NCBI GenBank assembly: GCA_015489955.1
Contig: WFYR01000117.1
Span: forward strand, 1 to 34,068
Direction: 5' to 3'
Length of the DNA: 34,068 nt
Origin: Mesoaciditoga sp.
GTDB lineage: Bacteria; Thermotogota; Thermotogae; Mesoaciditogales; Mesoaciditogaceae
Below are positions 15,536 through 23,422 of this stretch, one piece after another (within the stretch, counting starts at the first letter, position 1; each line of letters starts with the position of its first letter). The translations under genes and the position numbers were made by a program. The notes under the pieces were generated by a model. That model made no database searches, had not been told where the DNA came from, and worked only from the letters and a program-made list of their open reading frames with translations.

Positions 15536-16738
15536 TCAATCCTCCTCCAAATTCACGTATTTTGAAATTTCAGAAGTTGGACTTTGCCCCTCCTGCACAA
15601 TTTTTTTGAAATTTGATGCCTCTTTTTTTGAAACGCCAACAGTTATAGCGCCCACGAATTTTCCATTTTCAACAACGATTTTTTTGTATAGACCACGTTT
15701 ACTATCGCCTTGAGAGGAAAAGCGCACTTTTCCACTATCTGGATCTATTTTTCCAATTGAAAGGAGTTCTATTCCAGCCACTTTAAGCGTATTTGACATT
15801 ACGCTACCGCTGTATTTTGCATTTTCGGATGAGAGAACTTTTGCCAATATCTTCGCTTGTTCAACGGCTGGTTCAACCGTTCCGTACACTACTTTTCCAT
15901 GTTGTGCAACGTCTCCGATAGCGTAAACGTTTTTTGCGCTTGTTCGCAATTTTTCGTCAACCACAATACCTTTTTCAACTTGTATGCCGGCTTCTTTTGC
16001 CACTTCCACATTTGGCCTAACTCCAGTTGAAAAGATAACCACATCCGCTTCCACGGAACTTTTATCCGAGAATTCAACGCCTTCAACTTCATCTTTGCCA
16101 ATGATTTTCGATGTTGCCTTTCCTAAAAGAATACGTATTTGGTATTTCGATTCGAGGCTTTCTTTCAACACGAAAGCGCCCGCTTTGTCAAGCTGGCGAG
16201 GCAAGAGGTATGGAAAGAATTCGACTATTGAGATGTTTTTTTCTCCAGCTCTATTTAAAGCTGCTGCCATTTCTATTCCGAGCACTCCACCACCTATTAT
16301 CACGAATTTTTTCGATTTTCCGTAATGGGATTTTATCTTTTCCACGTCATCGTAAGTTCTCAGGACGTGAACGTTTTTCAAATTGTTGCCTTTTATGGGA
16401 AGTAAAAATGGTTTGGATCCATTTGCGAAGATAAACACGTCGTATTTTAATCTACTTCCCTTAGAAGTTTCGACAATTTGGTTTTTCGCATCGAGTTTTA
16501 TTATCTTTTCTGAAAGATGTAATTTCGCGTTGCGTTTTTTGTACCACTCCTCGTTGTAAGGGGTGATTTCATCGATGGTTGCTTCGTTTGCAAGTATTTC
16601 TATCAGTCTGGGTCGCCAGTAAAAAGGCCTTACTTCTTCGCTGAATATGTCAAATTCAACGTCATCTAAAGTTTTTTTTATTTCTTTCAAAAAAGTTACC
16701 GAGCTCACGCCATTTCCGGCAATGATAGTGTGCATCAT
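15536..16738 (-). CDS. NADH:rubredoxin reductase-like FAD oxidoreductase
   Basis: The 400-residue pyridine nucleotide-disulfide oxidoreductase family protein has an FAD-binding N-terminal motif (TIIAGNGVSSV). In it the usual third Gly is Ser. A canonical NAD-binding motif (VIIGGGVLGIEMA) lies near residue 145, and a second FAD contact (NVYAIGDVAQ) near residue 270. There is no redox-active Cys pair, which points to the rubredoxin or ferredoxin reductase and NirB N-terminal group and not to disulfide reductases. It probably passes electrons from NADH to rubredoxin and on to oxygen-scavenging proteins. The diiron gene directly downstream supports this. Two adjacent Met codons start the frame, with AAGGTGG a few bases before. 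Its promoter carries an unusual perfect dyad. Confidence 0.87.
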   Translation of the reverse strand: MMHTIIAGNGVSSVTFLKEIKKTLDDVEFDIFSEEVRPFYWRPRLIEILANEATIDEITPYNEEWYKKRNAKLHLSEKIIKLDAKNQIVETSKGSRLKYDVFIFANGSKPFLLPIKGNNLKNVHVLRTYDDVEKIKSHYGKSKKFVIIGGGVLGIEMAAALNRAGEKNISIVEFFPYLLPRQLDKAGAFVLKESLESKYQIRILLGKATSKIIGKDEVEGVEFSDKSSVEADVVIFSTGVRPNVEVAKEAGIQVEKGIVVDEKLRTSAKNVYAIGDVAQHGKVVYGTVEPAVEQAKILAKVLSSENAKYSGSVMSNTLKVAGIELLSIGKIDPDSGKVRFSSQGDSKRGLYKKIVVENGKFVGAITVGVSKKEASNFKKIVQEGQSPTSEISKYVNLEED

Positions 16739-16755
16739 TCCACCTTCTTTTTTTC

Positions 16756-16787
16756 TAACCTTTTTCTATTTTACCATTAAAAGGTTA
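16756..16787. promoter_or_regulatory. Perfect dyad over the oxidoreductase promoter; candidate operator
   Basis: TAACCTTTT (16756-16764) and AAAAGGTTA (16779-16787) are exact inverted repeats separated by 14 bases. The minus-strand extended -10, TGGTAAAAT (16776 down to 16768), sits between the two arms. A dimeric repressor bound here would cover the promoter of the oxidoreductase/diiron operon. The plus-strand promoter at 16813 is 26 bases away and might be affected too. Confidence 0.6.
16768..16776 (-). promoter_or_regulatory. Extended -10 promoter of the oxidoreductase operon
   Basis: On the minus strand TGGTAAAAT matches TG-n-TATAAT with one change. No clear -35 is visible. It lies about 30 bases upstream of the ATG at 16738 and inside the 9-14-9 inverted repeat. 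Confidence 0.6.
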
Positions 16788-16812
16788 CGTAAAAGAAGTT
16801 TAATCTTTCTTG

Positions 16813-16821
16813 TGTTATAAT
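16813..16821 (+). promoter_or_regulatory. Extended -10 promoter of the DUF4416-rimO-recA operon
   Basis: TGTTATAAT (16813-16821) is a perfect extended -10 with no evident -35. Transcription should start near 16828, only a few bases before the ATG at 16832. The first transcript would then be practically leaderless. Confidence 0.7.
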
Positions 16822-16831
16822 CGCTCGGGTG

Positions 16832-17374
16832 ATGGAATTGGGAAATATCAAGCTCCCAGAATTGGTGAATTTGGTGTGCGTCGTATTCGGAAGCAAATTA
16901 CAATATAGATTGAAAGATGTCTTGGAAGTGCTAAAACCCGAGTTTGGGGAAGCTGATTACGTTTCAAAACCATTGGATTTTTCCTCTTTCACGTCGTATT
17001 ACAACGAAGAAATGGGAGAAGAATTAAAAGCGTACATAATCAGCTTTGAGCCGTTAATTCATCCCTCTGAACTCGCGGATGCCAAGACTTTTACCAATAG
17101 CGTGGAGAAAAAGTTGTCAAGGAATGGTAAGCGTACCGTTAACATAGACGCTGGGTACATTCATCACAGTCAATTTGTTCTTGCTTCCACAAAACAGTGG
17201 GGTAATCGTGTGTATTTGAAAAAAGGAATATACGCTGAAGTTACCCTGCTCTTCCTTAAGGGCCACTTTCACTTCTGGGAGATGACGTATCCTAACTACA
17301 GAACTGATGAATACAGACTTGAACTCGAGAAAATACGAGGACTATACATGAAGAAAAAGAGGAACTTGGTGTGA
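16832..17374 (+). CDS. DUF4416 family protein
   Basis: This 180-residue protein of unknown function matches the DUF4416 pattern that I recall. It has a hydrophobic start (LVNLVCVVFGSK), a PLDFSSFTSYYNEEMG segment, SFEPLIHPSELADAKTFTN, then VNIDAGYIHHSQFVLASTK, and IYAEVTLLFLKGHF followed by MTYPNYRTDEY. The conserved Asp, Tyr and His residues suggest a catalytic or ligand-binding role, but none is established. No Shine-Dalgarno is visible before the ATG at 16832 or the in-frame GTG at 16829, and the promoter is only about 10 bases away. The stop overlaps the rimO start by four bases. DUF4416 genes are often found with rimO and pgsA, which hints at translation- or membrane-linked work. Confidence 0.85.
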   Translation: MELGNIKLPELVNLVCVVFGSKLQYRLKDVLEVLKPEFGEADYVSKPLDFSSFTSYYNEEMGEELKAYIISFEPLIHPSELADAKTFTNSVEKKLSRNGKRTVNIDAGYIHHSQFVLASTKQWGNRVYLKKGIYAEVTLLFLKGHFHFWEMTYPNYRTDEYRLELEKIRGLYMKKKRNLV

Positions 17375-18642
17375 AAGTATTCATGAGCGTTTTAGGCTGC
17401 CCTAAAAATGAGGCGGATTCTTCGGTTGTGGCGGCAATTTTGAAAAAAAGAGGACACACTGTAGTTAACACACCAGAGCGGGCGGATGCTATGGTGGTCA
17501 ACACGTGTGGCTTTATAGAGGAAGCAAAAGAAGAATCCATAAATGAAATTTTCGATCTGTTGAAATATGGAAAAAAAGTTATAGTACATGGCTGCCTTGT
17601 TCAAAGGTATTTCAGGGATTTGCGCCGCGAAATACCGGAAGTCTCCAGTTTTTTGGGAGTTGTAGAGCCTCAAAAAGTTGTGGAAGCCGTTGAAAAGTCA
17701 GGAGACTATCTCTCAACTCCAAATCCGGTTTACAATTTTTCAGTCAGGAATCTGGACGACAAACCTTACGCTTATTTGAAAGTGGGAGACGGATGTAACA
17801 GGAAGTGTGCCTTCTGTGCCATTCCTTCTTTTAAAGGGCCCCTTAAAAATAGGAAGGTTGAAGATATCCTCAAAGAAGCGGAATTTTTAATCTCCAATGG
17901 AAAAAAAGAAATAGTGCTCGTCTCTCAGGATTTAACGCAGTATGAAGATGAAGATAAAGACCTCGTAGATCTTTTAAGTGCCTTAGATAAAATAAAAGGA
18001 GATTTTTGGATAAGGCTGCTTTACCTTTATCCTGATGGAGTAAGCGAAAAACTCGTTAAATTTGTTAAAAATTCGGAGCATGCCCTTCATTATTTCGACG
18101 TTCCAATTCAGCATGCCTCCGAAAAGATCTTGAAAGCGATGAATAGAAATCCAGATGTTCAAGCTCTAAGAGAAAAGTTCAAACTCATCAGAAAAACCAT
18201 AGATGATGTAACTTTAAGGACGACGGCAATGGTTGGTTTCCCGACTGAAGATGATGATGATTTCAAAAGACTAATGGATTTTGTGCAAGAAATTGAATTT
18301 GACAGGTTGGGAACTTTTATGTATTCAGATGAGGAAGGCACGCTTGCTTACGCTCTTAAACCAAAAGTTTCCTTCGATGTGATGAAACAAAGGTATGATG
18401 AACTTATGGATTACCAGAGGGATGCGAGTTTGGAAAGAAATGCTAAGTACGTTGGGAAGAAGTTCAAAGTTCTCGTGGAAGGAATTCAAGAAGGAATGTA
18501 CTACGGCAGAACGTACATGGACGCGCCTGAAATAGATGGTTACGTTCATTTTTCTTCCAATCGTGAACTTAAGGTTGGAGAATTTGTTGAAGTTAAGATC
18601 ACCGATTTTGAATTTTACGATTTGGAAGGTGTGTGCGTGTGA
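17371..18642 (+). CDS. rimO: Ribosomal protein S12 methylthiotransferase RimO
   Basis: This radical-SAM enzyme adds a methylthio group to an Asp of ribosomal protein S12. The 423-residue product has the three methylthiotransferase domains. The N-terminal UPF0004 domain carries cluster cysteines C10, C46 and C75. The radical SAM domain has C142-x3-C146-x2-C149 (CNRKCAFC). A C-terminal TRAM domain runs from about 355. The opening GCPKNEADS is the RimO form of this motif, which separates it from MiaB and MtaB (the latter is also in the window). The start is GTG at 17371, overlapping the previous stop, with GAGG eight bases upstream. The pgsA start overlaps its stop. Confidence 0.95.
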   Translation: MKVFMSVLGCPKNEADSSVVAAILKKRGHTVVNTPERADAMVVNTCGFIEEAKEESINEIFDLLKYGKKVIVHGCLVQRYFRDLRREIPEVSSFLGVVEPQKVVEAVEKSGDYLSTPNPVYNFSVRNLDDKPYAYLKVGDGCNRKCAFCAIPSFKGPLKNRKVEDILKEAEFLISNGKKEIVLVSQDLTQYEDEDKDLVDLLSALDKIKGDFWIRLLYLYPDGVSEKLVKFVKNSEHALHYFDVPIQHASEKILKAMNRNPDVQALREKFKLIRKTIDDVTLRTTAMVGFPTEDDDDFKRLMDFVQEIEFDRLGTFMYSDEEGTLAYALKPKVSFDVMKQRYDELMDYQRDASLERNAKYVGKKFKVLVEGIQEGMYYGRTYMDAPEIDGYVHFSSNRELKVGEFVEVKITDFEFYDLEGVCV

Positions 18643-19178
18643 AAATAACACTGGCAACGAAAATAACATTTGTACGAGTTTTACTCGTGGTTCCATTTAT
18701 GTACGCTGCGCTTGGAAGCAACAAATCTTTAGCAATCGCGGCGTTGTTGATCTTCGTAATAGCATCTTTCACTGATTTCTTGGATGGAAAGTTGGCGCGT
18801 GCCATGAACGAAGTTTCAACTCTTGGAAAGTTTGTGGACCAACTTGCTGACAAGGTACTGGTAGACGCGGCGTTCCTAGTTTTTTTACAGAAGGGTGAAA
18901 TTGGAAGTTGGTTTGTAATAACTGTCATATCGAGGGATATAGCGGTTAGTGGCTTAAGAATGATGGCGGCAGCGAATTCAAAAGTTATAGCGGCGAATTG
19001 GTGGGGAAAATTGAAGACAACTTCGCAGATGACATTTATAATTGTCATGCTTTTGTACGAAATCGTACCGTTTTACGGCGAATGGATAAATGTTTTGTTG
19101 ATGTGGATAACATTTGCTTTTACAGTGTGGTCCGGCATTTATTACTTCATTCAAAATGCGGGGGTTTTTGAAGAATGA
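18639..19178 (+). CDS. pgsA: CDP-diacylglycerol-glycerol-3-phosphate 3-phosphatidyltransferase
   Basis: This membrane enzyme joins CDP-diacylglycerol to glycerol-3-phosphate, giving phosphatidylglycerol phosphate. The product has several hydrophobic helices. The CDP-alcohol phosphatidyltransferase signature is complete: DFLDGKLAR, eight residues, G, three residues, D, three residues, D (the final part reads GKFVDQLAD). Magnesium and the CDP moiety bind these Asp residues. GTG at 18639 is chosen because AAGGTG at 18626-18631 is seven bases upstream and the start overlaps the rimO stop as GTGA. A GTG at 18633 is also in frame but too close to the ribosome binding site. The thpR start overlaps its stop as ATGA. 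The glycerol-3-phosphate substrate is also the signal of the GlpP-type protein at the end of the operon. Confidence 0.92.
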   Translation: MKITLATKITFVRVLLVVPFMYAALGSNKSLAIAALLIFVIASFTDFLDGKLARAMNEVSTLGKFVDQLADKVLVDAAFLVFLQKGEIGSWFVITVISRDIAVSGLRMMAAANSKVIAANWWGKLKTTSQMTFIIVMLLYEIVPFYGEWINVLLMWITFAFTVWSGIYYFIQNAGVFEE

Positions 19179-19729
19179 GAACCTTTATGGCCATCAAGGC
19201 TCCTGAAGAAGTGTCAAAGGAAATTTTGAAAGTTCAAAAAGTGTTGAAAGACGAAGGTTTCTATGGAAGCTGGCCTTCTAATTCTAACATTCACATGACA
19301 CTTTTCTTTTTTGGAGATATTTCATCTGAAAAAGTTGGAAAGATTTCGAAGATCATGGACGAAGTTTCAAAAAACGTGGTCCCTTTTCAACTAAAAGTGG
19401 ATAAAGCTGGTTTTTTCCCTTCTCGCGGTCTTCCGAGAGTTGTGTGGCTTGGATGCAGTGAAGAAGAAGAGATTAAAAGATTGTATGAGAAAATGAGAAA
19501 TCCTTTGAAAAAGGCGGGATTTAACTTTGAAAGCCGCTTTACACCACACATTACGGTTGGTAGAATAAAAGGTGTACCTAAGATGTGGAAGGAAAAGATA
19601 TCTGAAATCACATTCAAAGAAGTGAACTTTAGATGCGATGCGGTGGAATTATACCATTCCAAACTAACGCCGCGGGGAGCTATTTACACGCTCGTTCATC
19701 GAAGTGAGCTGGGAGGTTTTAAGGAATGA
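19175..19729 (+). CDS. thpR: RNA 2',3'-cyclic phosphodiesterase
   Basis: The 184-residue 2H phosphoesterase has both HxTx motifs, H40-M-T-L and H125-I-T-V. These form the active site that opens 2',3'-cyclic phosphates on RNA ends. LigT/ThpR proteins of this length act on tRNA-type substrates in vitro. The gene lies between pgsA and recA with 4-base ATGA overlaps on both sides, so translation is coupled. This neighbourhood is frequent in Thermotogota and Firmicutes as I remember it. Its biological substrate is not known. Confidence 0.92.
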   Translation: MRTFMAIKAPEEVSKEILKVQKVLKDEGFYGSWPSNSNIHMTLFFFGDISSEKVGKISKIMDEVSKNVVPFQLKVDKAGFFPSRGLPRVVWLGCSEEEEIKRLYEKMRNPLKKAGFNFESRFTPHITVGRIKGVPKMWKEKISEITFKEVNFRCDAVELYHSKLTPRGAIYTLVHRSELGGFKE

Positions 19730-20799
19730 AAGAAGAAAAAAATATGAACAAAGAAAAAGCTTTAGAAAGTGCTATAAAGCAGATCGAAAAGGATTTTGGA
19801 AAAGGTTCCATAATGATCCTCGGCGAGGATCAAATCGTAAAGAATGTTGAAGTAATACCATCCGGTTCTTTAGCGTTAGACATAGCTTTGGGAGTTGGTG
19901 GATATCCACGCGGAAGAGTTGTGGAAATCTATGGCCCTGAGTCCAGCGGAAAAACCACTTTAACTTTGCATGCTTTAGCCGAAGCGCAAAAGCTAGGTGG
20001 AGTTGTGGCCTTCATAGATGCCGAACACGCTTTAGACATAGTTTACGCCAAGAATTTGGGCGTTGACGTCAATCACATGCTTATTTCCCAACCTGATAGT
20101 GGCGAGCAAGCGCTTGAGATAGTGGATACACTTGTAAGATCAAACGCGGTGGATATGATAGTGGTCGACTCTGTTGCGGCGCTGGTTCCAAGAGCCGAAA
20201 TAGAAGGCGCGATGGGGGATGCGCAGATGGGACTCCAAGCGAGACTTATGTCCCAGGCTTTGAGAAAGATTACCGGTAGTGTTAGCAAATCAAAGACCAT
20301 CGTTATTTTCACAAATCAGATCAGAATGAAAATAGGAGTTATGTTTGGGAGTCCAGAAACTACTACCGGCGGAAATGCTTTGAAATTTTACGCTACGATA
20401 AGGCTTGACATTCGAAGAAGGTCTCCAATAAAGGAGGGAGATAAGATAATAGGAAACGAAACTCAAGTCAAAGTTATCAAAAACAAGGTTGCTCCTCCAT
20501 TTAGGGAGGCAAAGTTCGACATTATTTACGGTAAAGGTGTGGTGAGGGAAAACGAATTGCTTGAAATTGGAATCGAAGATGAGATCGTTTCCAAAAGAGG
20601 ATCTTGGTTGAGTTACATTCAAGAAGATGGCGAAGAGATAAGCCTTGGTCAGGGAAAGCTCAAGGCAATCCAGTATTTGCAGGAAAATTTAGAGCTCGCT
20701 TCTGAAATGGAAAGAAGAATACGTAAAGCGCACGGCCTTTTAAAAGATGAAGATATTGTGAAAGAAAAAGAAGAGAATGAAACAGAAGAAAACGGATGA
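19726..20799 (+). CDS. recA: Recombinase RecA
   Basis: RecA forms filaments on single-stranded DNA, catalyses strand exchange, and triggers self-cleavage of LexA-type repressors. The 357-residue protein is full length. Walker A is GPESSGKT (70-77), with K76. The MAW-type region is present ([17 protein letters not shown]), as are the L1 region ([12 protein letters not shown]) and the L2 region ([26 protein letters not shown]). The C-terminal tail is acidic, as usual. No intein is present. The start at 19726 overlaps the thpR stop; GGGAGG lies about nine bases upstream. A second in-frame ATG at 19744 lacks a clear ribosome binding site. No LexA-like box is seen near the operon promoter at 16813. 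Confidence 0.97.
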   Translation: MKEEKNMNKEKALESAIKQIEKDFGKGSIMILGEDQIVKNVEVIPSGSLALDIALGVGGYPRGRVVEIYGPESSGKTTLTLHALAEAQKLGGVVAFIDAEHALDIVYAKNLGVDVNHMLISQPDSGEQALEIVDTLVRSNAVDMIVVDSVAALVPRAEIEGAMGDAQMGLQARLMSQALRKITGSVSKSKTIVIFTNQIRMKIGVMFGSPETTTGGNALKFYATIRLDIRRRSPIKEGDKIIGNETQVKVIKNKVAPPFREAKFDIIYGKGVVRENELLEIGIEDEIVSKRGSWLSYIQEDGEEISLGQGKLKAIQYLQENLELASEMERRIRKAHGLLKDEDIVKEKEENETEENG

Positions 20800-21370
20800 G
20801 CCTGGAAGGGCAAGGAATTACGCTTTAAGGCTATTAAAAGTGAGGCTTCGCTCGAAGCGGGAGCTTTTTGGCAGATTAAAACAGAAGGGGTATTCACCCA
20901 ACGTTATAGAAGAAGTCATTCATGAGCTTGAAAGCGCGAAATTGATTGATGATAAGAGATTTGCAACGTTTTTTGCGTCGGATCAACTCGAGTTTCGCGT
21001 TAAGGGACCAAAATACATCAGATATAAGCTGATGATGCTTGGAGTTGATGGTGACATTATCGAAGAAGCGTTAAGAGATACCTTTGAAAATGCAGATCTT
21101 TCAGGAATTTTTCGTCGTTTTGTGAGAAATCATAGCTTTAAAAGTGAAAAAGAGGTTTCTGAGTTATTGATAAGAAGAGGTTTCGATCCGCAAACGGTGC
21201 ATCAGATCTTACTTGAGATCTACGAAGAACGGAGGTGTGAAGATGAATCAGGAAATTATGATCATTCTGATATTCGTTCCCATAGTGATTTTAGCAATAG
21301 TGCTGGGATATCACTTGGGAAAGATAAAGGAACTCAAAGAACAGAAAAGGGCGAGAGAAAGCGCAAATGA
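20777..21370 (+). CDS. recX: RecA regulator RecX
   Basis: RecX binds RecA filaments and limits their activity. The 197-residue product has three helical repeats of the RecX fold. It opens with [27 protein letters not shown], and contains [16 protein letters not shown] and [17 protein letters not shown]. The start overlaps the recA 3' end by 23 bases, with only a weak purine run upstream, so translation is probably coupled. The recognisable RecX part ends near residue 153 (IYEERR). The remaining 44 or so residues are polar, low in hydrophobics, and encoded by bases that also encode the RNase Y N-terminus in another frame. That tail has no resemblance to RecX and may be an accident of stop-codon loss. 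Confidence 0.92.
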   Translation: MKQKKTDEPGRARNYALRLLKVRLRSKRELFGRLKQKGYSPNVIEEVIHELESAKLIDDKRFATFFASDQLEFRVKGPKYIRYKLMMLGVDGDIIEEALRDTFENADLSGIFRRFVRNHSFKSEKEVSELLIRRGFDPQTVHQILLEIYEERRCEDESGNYDHSDIRSHSDFSNSAGISLGKDKGTQRTEKGERKRK

Positions 21371-22787
21371 TATTCTAAAAAACGCCGAGCAAGAAGCTCA
21401 GAAGATGAAGAAAGAAATGGTTCTTGAAGCAAAACAAGAGATCTCTTCTATGCGAAGCGATTTCAACAGAGAGGTTCAAAAGCAGAGAAATGAATTGAAA
21501 CAATTTGAAGAGAGGCTAAACAAACGTGAAGAGGCCTTCAACAAAAAAGAAGAAGCTTTTTCCAAAAAAGAAGAGAGATTGGAAGAGATAAGAGAAAATC
21601 TATCGAAAAGGGAAAAAGAAATAGAGGAAACTTTGAAAGAAGAAAAGGAAAAATTGCATGAAATAGCAGGCCTTAATCCAAATGAAGCAAAAGAAATAGT
21701 GTTGAAAAGCACGCAAGAGGAAATGGAAAAAACGCTTGCAAAGATGTACACTCAGCTTAAGGAAAAGTACGAAGACGAAGCGGAAGAAAATGCAAAATGG
21801 GTTATGGCAACTGCCATTCAACGTTACGCCAGCGATTACATAAACGAAGTTGCCGTTTCATCCGTTGAATTGCCGAACGACGATATGAAAGGTAGGATCA
21901 TAGGAAGAGAGGGAAGAAACATAAGGGCCTTTGAAAATTTAACGGGTGTGGATCTCATAATAGATGACACTCCAGAAACGGTTGTGCTTTCTTCTTTTAA
22001 TCCATTGAGAAGAGAAGTTGCCCGTCTTACACTGGAAAAATTGATAGCGGATGGAAGAATTCATCCGGCGATGATAGAGGAAATGTATGAAAAGTCAAAA
22101 CGAGAAATAGAAAAATTGGTGCGCGATGAAGGAAAGAACGCCATTTTGAAAGTTGGAATTTCAAGCATGCATTCAGAGCTGCTGAAACTGCTTGGCAGGT
22201 TGAAGTTTAGAACAAGTTTTGGTCAGAACGTCTTACATCATTCAATTGAAGTGGCGCAAATAGCCGCCATGATGGCCGAGGAACTCGGTTTGGATGTTGA
22301 AAAGGTTAAACGCGGAGCCCTCTTGCACGATATTGGTAAGGCGGTTGATCACGAAGTCCAAGGAACGCATGCCATAATTGGAGGAGAATTGGCCAGACGT
22401 TACCATGAAAAGGAAATGGTTGTGAATATGATTCAAGCCCATCATGAAGAGGTACCGTTTGAAAGTCCAGAAGCTGTCTTGGTGGCCGCCGCCGACGCGA
22501 TAAGCGCGGCGAGACCCGGAGCCCGGAGGGAAAGTTTGGACATATACATGAAGAGGCTTCAGAAACTAGAGGAGATAGCCACAAATCACAAGTACGTAAC
22601 GAAAGCTTACGCAATTCAGGCAGGGCGTGAAATTAGGGTCATAGTTGAGCCTGACAAAGTAGACGATGAGTTGGCCGATAAGATGTCTTTTGATATAGCG
22701 CGTGAGATAGAAAAAACGATGGAATATCCGGGCCAATTGAAAGTTGTTGTTATAAGAGAAAAAAGAAGCATAGAGTACGCCAAATGA
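21243..22787 (+). CDS. rny: Ribonuclease Y
   Basis: This endoribonuclease initiates mRNA decay at the membrane. The 514-residue protein has an N-terminal membrane helix ([19 protein letters not shown]), a long Glu/Lys coiled coil (about 25-150), and a KH domain with IIGREGRNIR at 219-228. The HD domain follows, with HH at 332-333 and HD at 362-363 (LLHDIGK). All key elements are intact and the length is typical. The ATG at 21243 has GGAGG at 21231-21235, seven bases upstream. An in-frame ATG at 21213 lies within recX and lacks a ribosome binding site. It overlaps the end of recX by 128 bases and is itself overlapped by the glpP start (ATGA). Confidence 0.96.
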   Translation: MNQEIMIILIFVPIVILAIVLGYHLGKIKELKEQKRARESANDILKNAEQEAQKMKKEMVLEAKQEISSMRSDFNREVQKQRNELKQFEERLNKREEAFNKKEEAFSKKEERLEEIRENLSKREKEIEETLKEEKEKLHEIAGLNPNEAKEIVLKSTQEEMEKTLAKMYTQLKEKYEDEAEENAKWVMATAIQRYASDYINEVAVSSVELPNDDMKGRIIGREGRNIRAFENLTGVDLIIDDTPETVVLSSFNPLRREVARLTLEKLIADGRIHPAMIEEMYEKSKREIEKLVRDEGKNAILKVGISSMHSELLKLLGRLKFRTSFGQNVLHHSIEVAQIAAMMAEELGLDVEKVKRGALLHDIGKAVDHEVQGTHAIIGGELARRYHEKEMVVNMIQAHHEEVPFESPEAVLVAAADAISAARPGARRESLDIYMKRLQKLEEIATNHKYVTKAYAIQAGREIRVIVEPDKVDDELADKMSFDIAREIEKTMEYPGQLKVVVIREKRSIEYAK

Positions 22788-23329
22788 GAAACAAAGAGAT
22801 AATAGCAGCTGTTTGGCAAGATACTTACCTTGAAGATATTCCTCAAGAATGTGAAACGGTTTTTCTCTTAGGCGCAACGATCTCCAATGTTGGAGATCGA
22901 GTGCGCCTTTTTAAATCCAAAGAAGTTTGGGTGGATATAGATTTTGTTGAAGGGCTTGAAAAGAATAAGACTGGTGTGAAATTTTTAAAAGACGCGGGAG
23001 CCGATGGGGTTATAACTACAAAGCTTTCCCTTCTTAAAGAGTGCGAAAAAATCGGTATGCCTGTTATTTTGAGATTTTTTGCTCTTGACTCTCACGCCGT
23101 TAGAAATATTCTTCACCATCTTAGATATGTTAGCAAAGTGGAAGTTTTGCCGGCAGATGTTCTTCCAAAGCTCATAGACACTTTTAAAAATATAAACCCC
23201 GGCATTTTTGTGATAGCTGCTGGTTTGATATCCTCAGCAGAAGAGGTGAGAATGCTTTTTAAAAACGGTGTTGACGCTGTGTCAATTGGAGGAGAAATAA
23301 AAAAAGTCTGGAGAGAATATCATAATTGA
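22784..23329 (+). CDS. glpP: GlpP-type glycerol-3-phosphate-responsive antiterminator
   Basis: GlpP proteins bind glycerol-3-phosphate and then act on leader RNAs to prevent termination upstream of glycerol genes. The 181-residue product follows the family pattern: ATISNVGDRVRLFKSKEVWVDIDFVEGL, then GADGVITTK, then RFFALDSHAV, KVEVLPADVLPK, and IAAGLISSAEEV near the C-terminus. The fold is a TIM-barrel-like single domain, cytoplasmic. The start overlaps the rny stop by four bases. No glycerol kinase or dehydrogenase gene is in this window, so the target leader lies elsewhere or is its own transcript. A strong terminator-like hairpin followed by T5 lies inside this coding sequence at 22871-22912. 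Confidence 0.88.
   Translation: MRNKEIIAAVWQDTYLEDIPQECETVFLLGATISNVGDRVRLFKSKEVWVDIDFVEGLEKNKTGVKFLKDAGADGVITTKLSLLKECEKIGMPVILRFFALDSHAVRNILHHLRYVSKVEVLPADVLPKLIDTFKNINPGIFVIAAGLISSAEEVRMLFKNGVDAVSIGGEIKKVWREYHN
22871..22912 (+). terminator. Terminator-like hairpin inside the glpP coding region
   Basis: GGCGCA (22871-22876), one unpaired A, then CGATCTCCAA (22878-22887) mirror TTGGAGATCG (22890-22899), AG, and TGCGCC (22902-22907). TTTTT follows at 22908-22912. The result is roughly 15 bp of stem with one small internal loop and a tight terminal loop. It lies 88 bases after the start codon and covers the conserved ATISNVGDRVRL residues. Whether it terminates transcription is not known. Confidence 0.6.
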
Positions 23330-23422
23330 ATCTTAATGAACTCTTCAAAACGAGTATAAACTAAAGAAAAACCTTCTCTGTATACTTAATTAACAAGTAA
23401 ACGCCGAAGGGAAGGTGTTTGG

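Noticed and set aside
19726-20799. Intein or frameshift in recA
   Set aside because: The reading frame is continuous with all RecA motifs at normal spacing and normal total length.
21213-21242. Upstream ATG at 21213 as the RNase Y start
   Set aside because: It would add ten polar residues before the membrane helix, has no ribosome binding site, and lies before the strong GGAGG that serves ATG 21243.
23371-23416. ACCTTC (23371-23376) pairing with GAAGGT (23411-23416) to hide the ribosome binding site of the small gene
   Set aside because: Only six base pairs across a 34-base loop. Likely by chance without conservation data.
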